This document shows, piece by piece, positions 26,824-35,947 of a DNA stretch of 64,000 nt. The notes under the pieces are model-generated. The model worked only from the letters and a program-made list of their open reading frames with translations. It did no database searches and was not told the DNA's origin. The translations under genes were made by a program, and so were the position numbers. The stretch lies in assembly GCF_965262965.1 (NCBI RefSeq), contig NZ_OZ253573.1:2666001-2730000 (forward strand). Direction: 5' to 3'. Positions within the stretch are counted from its first letter, which is position 1; each line of letters opens with the position of its first letter. The stretch comes from Poriferisodalis sp965262965. GTDB taxonomy: Bacteria; Actinomycetota; Acidimicrobiia; Acidimicrobiales; Poriferisodalaceae.

Positions 26824-27159
26824 TTATTGGCTGTTCGCCGACCCCAAATCGAGCAAGCCACGACGCTGTGCCTCGTTATCTGGGAGTCGGATGAGTTTGT
26901 GGCGGACGACGTCGTCCGCGATCCGCAGGTACCGCTCCACCGGATCCATGGCCCCAGGCTCCGCCCGCAGCTCGATCACCGAGTAGTAGCCCCGTGTCTT
27001 GTGATTGATTTCGTATGCGAAGTCGCGCATGCCCCAGAAGTCGAACGAGGCAACCTCGCCGATCTCCGAGACGCGGCTTTGGACTTCGTCCATCGCCTTG
27101 CGGGCTTCGGAATTCTCGAGGTCACCATCGCAGATGACCATCAGCTCGTACGCGCGCAA
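26824..27159 (-). CDS. rpsF: 30S ribosomal protein S6
   Basis: S6 pairs with S18. The protein reads LRAYELMVICDGDLENSEA through DFWGMRDFAYEINHKTRGYYSVIEL and ERYLRIADDVVRHKLIRL. The start decides the length: a TTG at 27159 is preceded by AGGAGG (27175-27170) at 10 nt, giving 111 aa; upstream in-frame codons show no similarity. It opens the rpsF-ssb-rpsR-rplI operon. Confidence 0.93.
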   Translation of the reverse strand: MRAYELMVICDGDLENSEARKAMDEVQSRVSEIGEVASFDFWGMRDFAYEINHKTRGYYSVIELRAEPGAMDPVERYLRIADDVVRHKLIRLPDNEAQRRGLLDLGSANSQ

Positions 27160-27376
27160 CTGGGGGCAACCTCCTGTGGACCCGCCGGGGCGGGGCCCCT
27201 CGCGGGGCAGGGTTTGTGTGCTGCATCGGCCCTGCGAACCCGGCCCCAATGAGCGGGTTCACGGCGGGCGCCAAGGCGTCCGGGGCGCTCCGGGCGGATA
27301 TGTGCCCGTGATGCGAACGCAACGCTAGGCCCGCAGGACGCTCTTCGCACCTGCATTTTCGAGTGACGTGACTCCG

Positions 27377-29110
27377 CTACCGCGGGAGTTCCGCGTATTG
27401 CAGCATGCTGAGGACTTCTTCGAAGAGGCTCCGGGCTGTCTCTGCGTGCTCGACGGAGGCTGACGGCGCCGAGATCCCGACCCACACGGCAGCGGTGAAG
27501 TGGGCCGTCCAGCCAGCGAACCACACGTCGCCGGTCGCAGGTGCCACAGCACTGCGCCCGAGTGCTTGAGCGCCGGCCCCCAGCGTGAACGGTTCCATCA
27601 TCGCGACCGCTGATCGAACACCAGCGGCAGTGAGGGCCTCGGCTCGCTCCGTCGGCCAGCGATCGACGGTGGCATCGTCGCGGGTCGCTCCTCCCTCGCC
27701 CGTCTCGCTTGCAAAGAGGATGATCCTGCGGACGCGACGCTCACCACCAGTCGCCGCCACGGAGAACACCTCGGCGATATGCGCCGCGTCGGCACGATCG
27801 GCCGGCCCCGCCGCATCAGAAGCCCGGACCATAATTCTGCGCAGCGGACTTGTCGTGGGGCCCAGCAGATCACTGAGAGGCCGAGCGGCAAGCGAGGGCA
27901 GACTCTCCGGGGTTCCCGACGATCCGGAGGGCGCCACGCTGACAAGAACGCGGACGTGCCCGCTTCGATCCAGGACAGCTATGTCCGCAAAGTACCCGAG
28001 TGCCGCCGCCTTGCTGGCCGCCGCGAAAGCTGCTTGTTGCGCAGCCAAGTCAATGCTGGTCGTGACGTGCAGACCGCCGGCGACGACGCTACGGGGACCG
28101 TAACGATCGACGAGTTCGCCATACGCAGTGCCGACCACCGTTGCGAGGCCGGCGTCTTCGGCTAGGAGTCGGATGAGGCCGTACGCATCGGTGCTCGCGG
28201 CCGGTGCGGCGTCAACACCCACCGCAGGTGACCCCGATGGCGGCTGAGCGACGCCGGTCGTCACCGGCTTCGCTCGCCCGGCAGCTAACTCGGTATCGAT
28301 CAGATAGCCCTGCTCGTACATCGCAACGAGGACCCGGTCGCGCGCCAACCGTGCTGCTCGATGCGGATCGGCGGTCGATCCGGGCGGTGCATCGACGCCG
28401 ATTGGGTCTTCGATGAGCGATGCAAGGTACGCGGCTTGTGCAATCTCGAGATCGGCGGCAGGAACCCCGAACCAGGCATTTGCCGCGGCATGCACCCCGA
28501 ATGCACCCCGACCCAGATAGACGATGTTCAAGTAGCGCTCGAGAACCTCCGCGCGGCTGAGTTGACGTCCGACGCGCATTTCCATAAGGAGCCTTCGCGC
28601 TTCGGCCGTCGCACTGGCGCCACGGCGGTAAGCGTCCCGCTGACGAGCGGTCTCGATGTAGCGGCGCAGCAGGCCCACCGCAGCAGGGTCGGCTTCGGCG
28701 TCGGTCCCAGAGATGCCCACTATGCTGCGAAACGCTCTTGCGTACGCCGACGCGTCGACACCGTCTCCGTCGAGAAAATCCGGATCCAGTGCCGCAACGA
28801 CGGCATCGACAAATGCCGGTGCCATCTCCTCGAGCCCCAGCGGTGCATGCGCAACGCTGGGACCGACTTCAGCGATCGGTGTGCCGAAGCGGTCGTAGAG
28901 CACGCTCGGTACGACGGTTGCGCTCGCGGGCGGTGCGGGCAGCGTGTCGAAGAGCCGTGATGCTGCACCCACAGCGAGCGCAGCGGCCACCGCCAACCAC
29001 AGCAACAGCCGGACCAGCGGACCGCGCTGTGTTCGCGGATGGTCGCTGTCGGCCGCGCCACGCATGGTGGACGAGGCGGGCGGTTCGCTCGAGGGCGCGG
29101 GGCGGTCCAT
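27377..29110 (-). CDS. Degenerate class A penicillin-binding protein (GT51 plus transpeptidase-like), probably inactive
   Basis: One N-terminal membrane helix (residues 31-52) is followed by a glycosyltransferase-51-like domain and a remnant transpeptidase domain. The best-kept stretch is RLLMEMRVGRQLSRAEVLER and YLNIVYLGRGAFGVHAAA, typical of GT51. The catalytic EDxxF motif is replaced by ALDPDFLDGDGVD (107-119) and the GGSTITQQ motif is missing. In the transpeptidase part no SxxK is visible, and KTG is replaced by ATG (525-527) in the otherwise typical GDVWFAGWTAHFTAAVWVG. Position next to rpsF matches mycobacterial ponA1. A scaffold role is inferred. Start chosen at ATG 29110. Confidence 0.8.
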   Translation of the reverse strand: MDRPAPSSEPPASSTMRGAADSDHPRTQRGPLVRLLLWLAVAAALAVGAASRLFDTLPAPPASATVVPSVLYDRFGTPIAEVGPSVAHAPLGLEEMAPAFVDAVVAALDPDFLDGDGVDASAYARAFRSIVGISGTDAEADPAAVGLLRRYIETARQRDAYRRGASATAEARRLLMEMRVGRQLSRAEVLERYLNIVYLGRGAFGVHAAANAWFGVPAADLEIAQAAYLASLIEDPIGVDAPPGSTADPHRAARLARDRVLVAMYEQGYLIDTELAAGRAKPVTTGVAQPPSGSPAVGVDAAPAASTDAYGLIRLLAEDAGLATVVGTAYGELVDRYGPRSVVAGGLHVTTSIDLAAQQAAFAAASKAAALGYFADIAVLDRSGHVRVLVSVAPSGSSGTPESLPSLAARPLSDLLGPTTSPLRRIMVRASDAAGPADRADAAHIAEVFSVAATGGERRVRRIILFASETGEGGATRDDATVDRWPTERAEALTAAGVRSAVAMMEPFTLGAGAQALGRSAVAPATGDVWFAGWTAHFTAAVWVGISAPSASVEHAETARSLFEEVLSMLQYAELPR

Positions 29111-29185
29111 GTCGCTCGCGCGGCGCAGAGTACCGGGTCTGTCGGGAAGCACGGTGCTCACGCAGGTTGTGGCACGGCCACTTTG

Positions 29186-29191
29186 TACCCT
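29186..29191 (+). promoter_or_regulatory. Probable -10 of cca, leaderless
   Basis: TACCCT ends exactly 7 nt before the GTG at 29199 and no Shine-Dalgarno is present, the same geometry as clpB and the DUF3566 gene. Confidence 0.4.
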
Positions 29192-29198
29192 CGGCGTT

Positions 29199-30557
29199 GT
29201 GGGACAGACCCCGGCCCGAACGTCTCGCGCGGGCTCGCTGCTCCGCAACGGGGGGCACGGGCACGAGCTGGCGTCCTCGGCGCTCGACGCCGAGGATCGA
29301 CGAGAGCTGACCGAACGAGTCGGGTCGCTGGCCGAACGGTTCGGGGCCGCGGGCCACCGTTTCTATCTCGTCGGCGGGTTGGTCCGAGACCTGCTGCTGG
29401 GACACGGAATCGATGCCGACATCGACATCACCACCGACGCCCTGCCAAACCGCATCGCCGAGTTGACTGCCGGATGGGCCGACGTCATCTGGGATCAGGG
29501 CAGGGCGTTCGGCACCATCGGCGCCCGACGCGGCGACACCACCGTCGAAATCACCACGCATCGCGCCGAGTCCTACGACCAGGACTCGCGCAAACCGCAT
29601 GTGCGGTTCTCCGACGACATCACCATCGATCTGTCGCGCCGGGATTTCACCGTCAATGCAATGGCCATCGAGCTTCCCGGCTGGACACTGTTGGACCCGT
29701 TCGGCGGCCGTACCGACCTCGCTTCAGGCGTACTGCGGACTCCCTCGGAACCGGTCGGGCTGTTCTGTGACGATCCCTTGAGGATGCTGCGAGCGGCTCG
29801 CTTTTGCGCCCGGCTCGACCTCGAACCGACGCCCGACCTCGTCGCCGCAGTGCGCAGCACCCGCCCCCGGCTCAACATCGTCTCGAAAGAGCGCATCGCA
29901 GGAGAGCTCACGAAGCTGCTCGAATTGCCGCGACCGTCTGCGGGTGTGGCATTTCTCGAGCACACCGGTCTGCTCGGCGACCTGCTGCCGCCCTGGAGCG
30001 TCGCGCCGGACGGCGCAGCGCGGCTCGAAGTCCCGACCGCAGCGCTCGATGCTGTGGACGCCGAGGTCGGGTTGCGGTGGGCGGTACTGCTCGGGCCGGT
30101 GTGCTCGACTGCGGATCGCGCCGCTGCTTGCCTCGCGGCACTTCGGATTCGCAAGCACACCATCGGCCGCGTGACGGCCATCCTCGGAACGGTCGCAGCG
30201 CTCGAAGCAGCACTCGAGGACGCGGGCCGCACGGTGCCCCCGACATCGGCGCGCCGACTCGTCGCTCTGACCGTCGGCGGCGACATCACCGCTGCAGCCA
30301 GCGCGCTCACCGCGTGGGGCCAGCCTCTGCCGCCGGCGTCCGTCGCAGTTCTTCGTGAGATCGAGGCAACCGAAGGTGAAGCGCTGCGAAAGCTGCCGGT
30401 GGACGGCCATCGCGTCATGACATTGCTCGACTGTTCGGGGCCCATGGTGGGCGAAGCGCTCTCGTGGCTCACCGGCCAGCAGATCGAACGCGGCCCGCTC
30501 GACGAGGCGACGGCGTGCGAGCTGCTCACCGATTGGGTATCGCGCCGAGACTGCTAG
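29199..30557 (+). CDS. cca: CCA tRNA nucleotidyltransferase
   Basis: The enzyme adds or repairs the 3' CCA of tRNAs. It is a class II nucleotidyltransferase: FYLVGGLVRDLLLGHGIDADIDITTDA contains the GG...RD and DxD motifs, followed by TTVEITTHR, RRDFTVNAMAIEL, GLFCDDPLRMLRAARF and RIAGELTKLL. No HD domain signature is seen in the C-terminal half. The GTG start gives 452 aa; the frame is open further upstream but without similarity. It is divergent from the PBP-like gene, and adjoins the murJ cluster as in mycobacteria. Confidence 0.92.
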   Translation: MGQTPARTSRAGSLLRNGGHGHELASSALDAEDRRELTERVGSLAERFGAAGHRFYLVGGLVRDLLLGHGIDADIDITTDALPNRIAELTAGWADVIWDQGRAFGTIGARRGDTTVEITTHRAESYDQDSRKPHVRFSDDITIDLSRRDFTVNAMAIELPGWTLLDPFGGRTDLASGVLRTPSEPVGLFCDDPLRMLRAARFCARLDLEPTPDLVAAVRSTRPRLNIVSKERIAGELTKLLELPRPSAGVAFLEHTGLLGDLLPPWSVAPDGAARLEVPTAALDAVDAEVGLRWAVLLGPVCSTADRAAACLAALRIRKHTIGRVTAILGTVAALEAALEDAGRTVPPTSARRLVALTVGGDITAAASALTAWGQPLPPASVAVLREIEATEGEALRKLPVDGHRVMTLLDCSGPMVGEALSWLTGQQIERGPLDEATACELLTDWVSRRDC

Positions 30558-30568
30558 AAGCGGCGCAC

Positions 30569-30574
30569 TAGCGT
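30569..30574 (+). promoter_or_regulatory. Probable -10 of the DUF5318 gene, leaderless
   Basis: TAGCGT ends 7 nt before the GTG at 30582. This supports that GTG rather than the in-frame GTG at 30573, which overlaps the hexamer. Confidence 0.4.
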
Positions 30575-30581
30575 GACCGGC

Positions 30582-30968
30582 GTGGCGCTTGGGCCCCGAA
30601 TCGCAAGCCATCGCGCACCCGCCGTGCCAGGATCGGTTGACTACCGGCTCCGTCGGCGACGACTGCTCGCCGACGTCGAAGCCGGCACGGTCTCCCGGTC
30701 AGAAGCGTGCGACGCCCACCCGGACTTGATCCGCGCCGCCCGCAACGCAGCCCCACCGTTGGGCCGGGACTGCCCGCTGTGCCCCGACGGAGACCTTCGC
30801 ATCGTCGGCTATGTGTTCGGTCCGCGGCTCGGCAGTGGCGGAAAGTGCGTGGTCTCTGACGCTGAGCTTCAGCGACTTGCTCAACGCAACGGGAATTTCG
30901 TCGCTTATGAAGTCGAGGTGTGCCCCAAGTGCGGCTGGAACCACCTCATCCGCCGGTACCCGCTCTGA
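30582..30968 (+). CDS. DUF5318 zinc-ribbon-like protein
   Basis: This is an actinobacterial family of unknown function. Features are VDYRLRRRRLLADVEAG, CDAHPDLIRAARNA, then two Cys pairs, CPLC and CPKCGWNHL, likely binding one zinc ion. The 128-aa length from GTG 30582 is normal for the family. It lies between cca and carD. A role in nucleic-acid binding is conceivable but not shown. Confidence 0.8.
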   Translation: MALGPRIASHRAPAVPGSVDYRLRRRRLLADVEAGTVSRSEACDAHPDLIRAARNAAPPLGRDCPLCPDGDLRIVGYVFGPRLGSGGKCVVSDAELQRLAQRNGNFVAYEVEVCPKCGWNHLIRRYPL

Positions 30969-31104
30969 GCCGACTGATCGCTCCGCTTGCCGGGGCTTCA
31001 CATTCGCGTCTGGCCGGCTCATCTAGTGGCAGCCGTGGGCGTTTCTGGCATCCTTCACGAAGCCAGAACGGCGAGTGCGACGAGTGGCAGCGGAGCGTGT
31101 GCAG

Positions 31105-31587
31105 ATGGACTTTGAGCTTGGCGACCGCGTCATCTATCCCCACCACGGCGCCGCGGAGATCACAGCGCGTGAAAAGCGGAACGAGTTCGGCGAGGTGCGC
31201 GAGTACCTCGTGCTCAAGACTGCACACGGCGATCTGACCGTCAAGGTTCCGACCGACATGGCCGACGAGGTAGGCATGCGTCCGCCTATCGACACCGACG
31301 ATGTCGAGGACCTCTTCGAACTGCTTGCCAAGAAGGACGTCCGCGAACCGGCCAACTGGAGCCGGCGCTTCAAGAACCACCAGGAGAAGCTGAAGTCCGG
31401 CGACATCTACCAGGTCGCCGAAGTGGTCCGGAATCTGGCCCTGCGAGAGAGCGCCAAGGGGCTGTCGGCGGGTGAGAAGTCAATGCTTGAGAAGTCCCGG
31501 CAGATCCTTGTGTCGGAGCTGTCGATCAGCATGGACGTCACCGAGGACGAAGCTCGCGAGCAGGTGGAGCTGCGACTCGTCGGCTGA
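31105..31587 (+). CDS. carD: CarD-family RNA polymerase-binding regulator
   Basis: CarD binds the RNA polymerase beta subunit and stabilises open complexes, notably at rRNA promoters. From MDFELGDRVIYPHHGAAEI it is 160 aa, close to the mycobacterial protein, with EYLVLKTAHGDLTVKVP, EPANWSRRFKNH and GLSAGEKSMLEKSRQILV. The in-frame codon at 31075 would add 10 unrelated residues. It is followed after 37 nt by murJ, in the same direction. Confidence 0.95.
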   Translation: MDFELGDRVIYPHHGAAEITAREKRNEFGEVREYLVLKTAHGDLTVKVPTDMADEVGMRPPIDTDDVEDLFELLAKKDVREPANWSRRFKNHQEKLKSGDIYQVAEVVRNLALRESAKGLSAGEKSMLEKSRQILVSELSISMDVTEDEAREQVELRLVG

Positions 31588-31624
31588 GCGCCGACGGAGG
31601 GGCAGTCAGAGCCGGGGCCAGATC

Positions 31625-33346
31625 GTGCGCCGCCCGCAGGGCGCCGCAGCGGCTGCTGCTGGGATCGGGGTATCCCGCCTCTCGGGTCTCGCACGAACCG
31701 CGCTGATCACCAACATTCTCGGAATCGGCACGATCGGTGACGCATTCGCCGCCGCGATGCGTATCCCGAATTTCCTGCAGAACCTGCTCGGCGAAGGCGC
31801 TCTGTCGGGTGCGTTCGTGCCGGCATACAGCTCACTTGCGGACCGCGACGAGCGCGCCGCCGGCCACCTCGCCGGAGCGATCGCCACCTTCTTGCTCACT
31901 GTCACCGCCGCAGCGACGCTGATCAGCATCTTCTTGGCACGACCGCTTGTCCGCCTCATTGCGTGGGGCTTCGTCGGCGAGCGCTACGAGCTGACCGTCA
32001 GTCTCGTGCGTATCACCGTGTGCGCGACAGCAGTTGCGGTGCTCAGCGCATGGTGCCTGGGAGTGTTGAACAGCCACCGGCGCTTCTTCCTGTCATATGT
32101 GGCGCCGGTGTTATGGAATGCCACACAGATCGCCGTGTTGGTGGGCGTGCTGGTATGGGGTGTCGTAGGTGCGGACCGCGCAACGGCGCTCGCGTGGGCG
32201 GTCGTCGCGGGCGCCGGGGCGCAGGTGCTGGTGCAACTCCGCGGGGTGATGCGGGCCAACCCGTCCATCTCGCTGAACTTCAGATGGCGCGAACGAGCCG
32301 CGAGCGGGGTCATCCGGCGCTTCGGTCCCGCCGTGGCGGGCCGGGGCGTACTGCAGATCTCGGCATTCATGGATCTGGCGCTGGCATCGCTGCTGAGCGT
32401 CGGGGCGGCAGCGGCAATGGCGGCGGCACAGACGCTGTATCTGCTTCCGCTGTCGCTCATCGGCACCAGCATTGCTGCCGCTGAGCTGACCGAGCTGAGC
32501 CGGGCCACGGATCCTCGCTTCGTCGCCCACCGCACCTCCGACCGCTTATGCGCCGCGGTCTTCGGCGTCTCCGGCGTTGTGGCGGTCTACTTCGCTGCCG
32601 GGCGGCCGCTCACCGACAGCATGTTCAACCTCGCCGGGTTCCGCAATGCGATCGCGACAGACGACCTGACGCTCATTGCACTGGTCCTGGGTGCCTACTC
32701 GCTCGGGCTCGGTCCGCTGGTCGCATCGCGACTGTGCCAGAACGTGCTGTTCGCGGCCCGGGACACCCGCACGGCCGCCAAGATCGCGGCTGTCCGGCTT
32801 GCCGTGTCATTGGCCATCGGCGCCGCGCTGATGTTCCCGCTCGATCGTGTCCTCGTGGTCGACGGCGCCCTCACGGGCTTCGGCGATATCGACCTGGGGT
32901 CCGCAGATTCGACGTGGTCGCTGATCGACGCCGACGTCCGCTCTGATCCGGCGCTCCCCGCTCGGCTCGGCGCGGTCGGCCTGGCGCTCGGCGCGGCGGT
33001 CGGAGCGTGGGTCGAGCTGGGTCTCTTGCGGCGAGCGGTGCTGCGACGTCGCCGCGTCCTGCCGTCTCTTCCGAGCCGCTCCGACTGGCCCAACCAGAAG
33101 CTGTTCGGCGGAAAACTCGTGCGGCATCTCGTGCCTGCAGCTGTCGCGTTTGCCGTCGGATTGCCCACCGCCCTGGTGCTCGACGGGCTCCCCGCGATCT
33201 TGCGCGTGATCGCCACGGTGGCGCTCATGGCGGGATTGCTTGCGGGCTGCGCACTAGGACTTCGGCTCGATGCTGCTCGAGCAGTAGCGTCACAAGTGTC
33301 TCGATTCCTGCCGCTGCAGCGGCAAGACCGTGGCACCCCGGACTGA
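31625..33346 (+). CDS. murJ: Lipid II flippase MurJ (MviN)
   Basis: MurJ moves lipid II across the membrane for peptidoglycan synthesis. The 573-aa protein has about 14 hydrophobic helices and the family features SRLSGLARTALITNILG, AAAMRIPNFLQNLLGEGALSGAFVP and GVLNSHRRFFLSYVAPVLWN. GTG start at 31625. Unlike mycobacterial MviN it is not fused to a pseudokinase; a separate pseudokinase gene lies two genes downstream. Confidence 0.93.
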   Translation: MRRPQGAAAAAAGIGVSRLSGLARTALITNILGIGTIGDAFAAAMRIPNFLQNLLGEGALSGAFVPAYSSLADRDERAAGHLAGAIATFLLTVTAAATLISIFLARPLVRLIAWGFVGERYELTVSLVRITVCATAVAVLSAWCLGVLNSHRRFFLSYVAPVLWNATQIAVLVGVLVWGVVGADRATALAWAVVAGAGAQVLVQLRGVMRANPSISLNFRWRERAASGVIRRFGPAVAGRGVLQISAFMDLALASLLSVGAAAAMAAAQTLYLLPLSLIGTSIAAAELTELSRATDPRFVAHRTSDRLCAAVFGVSGVVAVYFAAGRPLTDSMFNLAGFRNAIATDDLTLIALVLGAYSLGLGPLVASRLCQNVLFAARDTRTAAKIAAVRLAVSLAIGAALMFPLDRVLVVDGALTGFGDIDLGSADSTWSLIDADVRSDPALPARLGAVGLALGAAVGAWVELGLLRRAVLRRRRVLPSLPSRSDWPNQKLFGGKLVRHLVPAAVAFAVGLPTALVLDGLPAILRVIATVALMAGLLAGCALGLRLDAARAVASQVSRFLPLQRQDRGTPD

Positions 33347-33426
33347 CGGGCACCATTGAGTGGACTGGACGCTTCGGGCTGGCACGATTCTCATGACACC
33401 GACCACAATGAAGGAGATGCGGGGCC

Positions 33427-34311
33427 GTGACAGCGCAAGCAACCGTGCACATCATCACCGACAGTTCCTGTGATCTGAGCGAGGAATTGGTCGCGGATCT
33501 CGGGATAACGGTAGTGCCGCTGGAGATTCGCTTCGGCACGAGCACTTTCGTTGACCGGGTCGAGCTGACCACCGCGGAATTCTGGGACCGCTGCCGCACG
33601 AGCGACGAACTCCCATCCACTGCTGCCCCCGCGCCGGGAGCGTTCGTCGAGGCATACCGTCAGGCTGCTGCAGCCGGCGCAACGGAAGTGGTCGTCATCA
33701 CGCTGAGCGGCGACCTCTCTGCCACCATCGAGGCGGCGCAGCAGGCAGTGTCAGCGATCGACAACGAGATCGAGTGCCACGTTGTGGACAGCCGATCAGT
33801 CAGCGCGGGTCTGGGCCTGCTCGTCATCGATGCGGCCGAGCGCGCGGCCACAGGAGCGCGCGCTGGCGACATCGTCACCGCAGTGCACGACGCCGCTGCC
33901 CGTACCCAGGTCCACGCGGTGCTCGACACACTGGAGAATCTCCGCAAGGGCGGCCGCATCGGAGCAGCGCGGTCGTTGCTGGGATCCGTGCTGTCCATCA
34001 AGCCGCTGATCACCGTCACCGACGGCGCCGTGCTGGACGCCGGCAAACAGCGCACGCGCTCGCGCGCGCTGGCCCACCTCGTCAACCTCGTCGCCGAGAC
34101 CGCCGACCGCATCGAGCGAATCGCTGTGATGCACGCTGATTGCAGCGATGTCGACGACTTCGTCGCGCGCATTGCTCCGCTCGTCGACGCCGAGCCCATG
34201 GTCTCGCTGATCGGGCCCGTCGTCGGTGCGCACGCCGGGGCCGGGACCATTGGCGTCGTGTTCACCGAGCGCGGTTCCGCGGACTCTGCAGCGGCCGGGC
34301 CGCGAGAGTAA
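33427..34311 (+). CDS. degV: DegV-family fatty-acid-binding protein
   Basis: DegV (FakB-like) proteins bind a fatty acid and, with FakA kinase, present it for phosphorylation. The 294-aa protein has VHIITDSSCDLSEELV, STAAPAPGAFVEAYR, ITLSGDLSATIEAAQ, LDTLENLRKGGRIGAAR and GAHAGAGTIGVVF. GTG start with AAGGAG upstream. No fakA is present in the window. It separates murJ from the pseudokinase gene, which may link lipid supply to envelope work, though that is speculative. Confidence 0.9.
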   Translation: MTAQATVHIITDSSCDLSEELVADLGITVVPLEIRFGTSTFVDRVELTTAEFWDRCRTSDELPSTAAPAPGAFVEAYRQAAAAGATEVVVITLSGDLSATIEAAQQAVSAIDNEIECHVVDSRSVSAGLGLLVIDAAERAATGARAGDIVTAVHDAAARTQVHAVLDTLENLRKGGRIGAARSLLGSVLSIKPLITVTDGAVLDAGKQRTRSRALAHLVNLVAETADRIERIAVMHADCSDVDDFVARIAPLVDAEPMVSLIGPVVGAHAGAGTIGVVFTERGSADSAAAGPRE

Positions 34312-34359
34312 CCCGCAGCACTTTTTGCTCGACCGTCGCGCCACCACCATCACACGCTG

Positions 34360-35847
34360 ATGTCGGAAACCATCATTCCGGCCGACCGATACCAACGGCG
34401 GGAATTGCTCCAGCCAGGTGCCGTCGAGACGTGGACCGGCATCGATCAACGGCTGGATCGGCCCGTCACCATCCGCCGCGCTGACGCCGCCAGCGAGATC
34501 GGGCACCGTCTCCGTCTGCAAGCAAAAGCACTGGCGCGCCTCGAGCACCATGGCTTGCTGCACATCCTGGACACCTACGACGAAGTCGGCTACTTCGCGA
34601 TCGTCACTGAACAATTGCCGGCGCGGACGCTCGCGGACGAAGTCACCGCGCCGAATGGCGAACCCAGACGCCTGGCCGCAGCCGAAGCGGTCCGGGTCGC
34701 CATCGCCGTCACCGAGGCCTTGGCAGCCCTGCACAGCGCGGGGTTCGCCCATGGCGGGGTTGAAGCGGACAACATCGGTTGGCGCGGCGAAGTCGGATGG
34801 GTCATTCTCAACGGTCCGCCAACCGATGACGCCATCACCATTCCCGCCACCCGTCGGGCAGATCTGGTCGCGCTGGCGGTGCTCGTTCATCGCCTCATCG
34901 TCGGAGCCGCACCAATGCAGCGCCCCGACGGCGGCTGGGAGCTGGACCGGCTGATTCCCGATGCGTTGGTCCCGGTGCTGCAACGCACGATCGACCCCAC
35001 CGATCTCTGGCCTGACGTGCTGTCGATGCTGCTCGCACTGCGAGCTGTCGTCGACGACCTCCCGTCAGAACATCCGGGTTCGGATGACCGCAGGTCGGTG
35101 TGGCAAGCCGAACGTCAATGGCTGTTGCCCGTCGGCGTGCTCGTCGCAGCTGCGGCGACGCTCGTCGGTATTGCCATGGTCATCGACCAGCCGCCCGAAC
35201 CCGAGTCCGTACCTGTGACATTCGCTGAGACCACCGCCTCCGTAGCGACAACCACCACGGTGTCCGCGCCGCGCACCACCGTTGCCGCGGCCCTCGCGAC
35301 CGCAGTGCCGCCGACGGCAGCGCCGGCGACGACGGTGGTCCTTCGGGATCCCATCGCGCTGGAATCGATCACCGACTTCGATCCCGCCGGCGACGACCGC
35401 GTCGAAAACCCTCAACGGCTCATCTTTATCAATGACGGCGACCCGACCGCCGGCTGGAGCACAGCGCGCTACAGCACACGGGATTTCGGCGGCCTCAAGC
35501 ACGGCGTGGGACTCATCGTGGTGCTCGCCGGAGGCGGCACGCACCGCGTGACCCGGTTTGCTCTCGACTCCCCCACCGTCGGCTGGGCGTTCGAGGTGTA
35601 CACATCCGCTGAACGCAACCGAACCCTGATCGATTGGGGCAGCCCGATCGCCGTCGCGCGGGACATCATCGGCACAACGGCGGTCGAGCTCCCCAGCGTC
35701 GACGCAGCTGCACTCCTCGTGTGGATCACCGATCTCGGCGACGAACTGCCAAGCGGCGGGCACCGCGTCACGGTCACCAGAATCGAGGCCAGCACCACCA
35801 CGATTGATGTCGTTGGGCCGACCGGGACCGACGCCGTGACGCCCTGA
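34360..35847 (+). CDS. Membrane pseudokinase with extracytoplasmic domain, MviN-pseudokinase-like
   Basis: The 495-aa protein has a cytoplasmic kinase-like domain (1-240), one membrane helix (254-275), a Thr/Ala/Pro-rich linker and an outer beta-rich domain (350-480) resembling discoidin/galactose-binding folds. Catalytic motifs are lost: the VAIK lysine is in VTIRR (36-40), HRD is HGG (131-133), and DFG is LNG (150-152). In Mycobacterium the same module is fused to MurJ and recruits the FHA protein FhaA when phosphorylated; here it is a separate gene near murJ. Function by analogy only. Confidence 0.8.
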   Translation: MSETIIPADRYQRRELLQPGAVETWTGIDQRLDRPVTIRRADAASEIGHRLRLQAKALARLEHHGLLHILDTYDEVGYFAIVTEQLPARTLADEVTAPNGEPRRLAAAEAVRVAIAVTEALAALHSAGFAHGGVEADNIGWRGEVGWVILNGPPTDDAITIPATRRADLVALAVLVHRLIVGAAPMQRPDGGWELDRLIPDALVPVLQRTIDPTDLWPDVLSMLLALRAVVDDLPSEHPGSDDRRSVWQAERQWLLPVGVLVAAAATLVGIAMVIDQPPEPESVPVTFAETTASVATTTTVSAPRTTVAAALATAVPPTAAPATTVVLRDPIALESITDFDPAGDDRVENPQRLIFINDGDPTAGWSTARYSTRDFGGLKHGVGLIVVLAGGGTHRVTRFALDSPTVGWAFEVYTSAERNRTLIDWGSPIAVARDIIGTTAVELPSVDAAALLVWITDLGDELPSGGHRVTVTRIEASTTTIDVVGPTGTDAVTP

Positions 35848-35947
35848 GGACCCGACCGGCCCACCAGCGCAGCAAACAAGAGCGTGAAACAAAGGCCCTT
35901 ACCAACGAGACCTTGCGTGGTTCGTATGGCCTCTAGGCTGCCCGCCG

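Noticed and set aside
28944..29198. N-terminal extension of cca into the divergent PBP gene
   Set aside because: No similarity before GTG 29199, and a -10-like TACCCT lies exactly 7 nt before that GTG.
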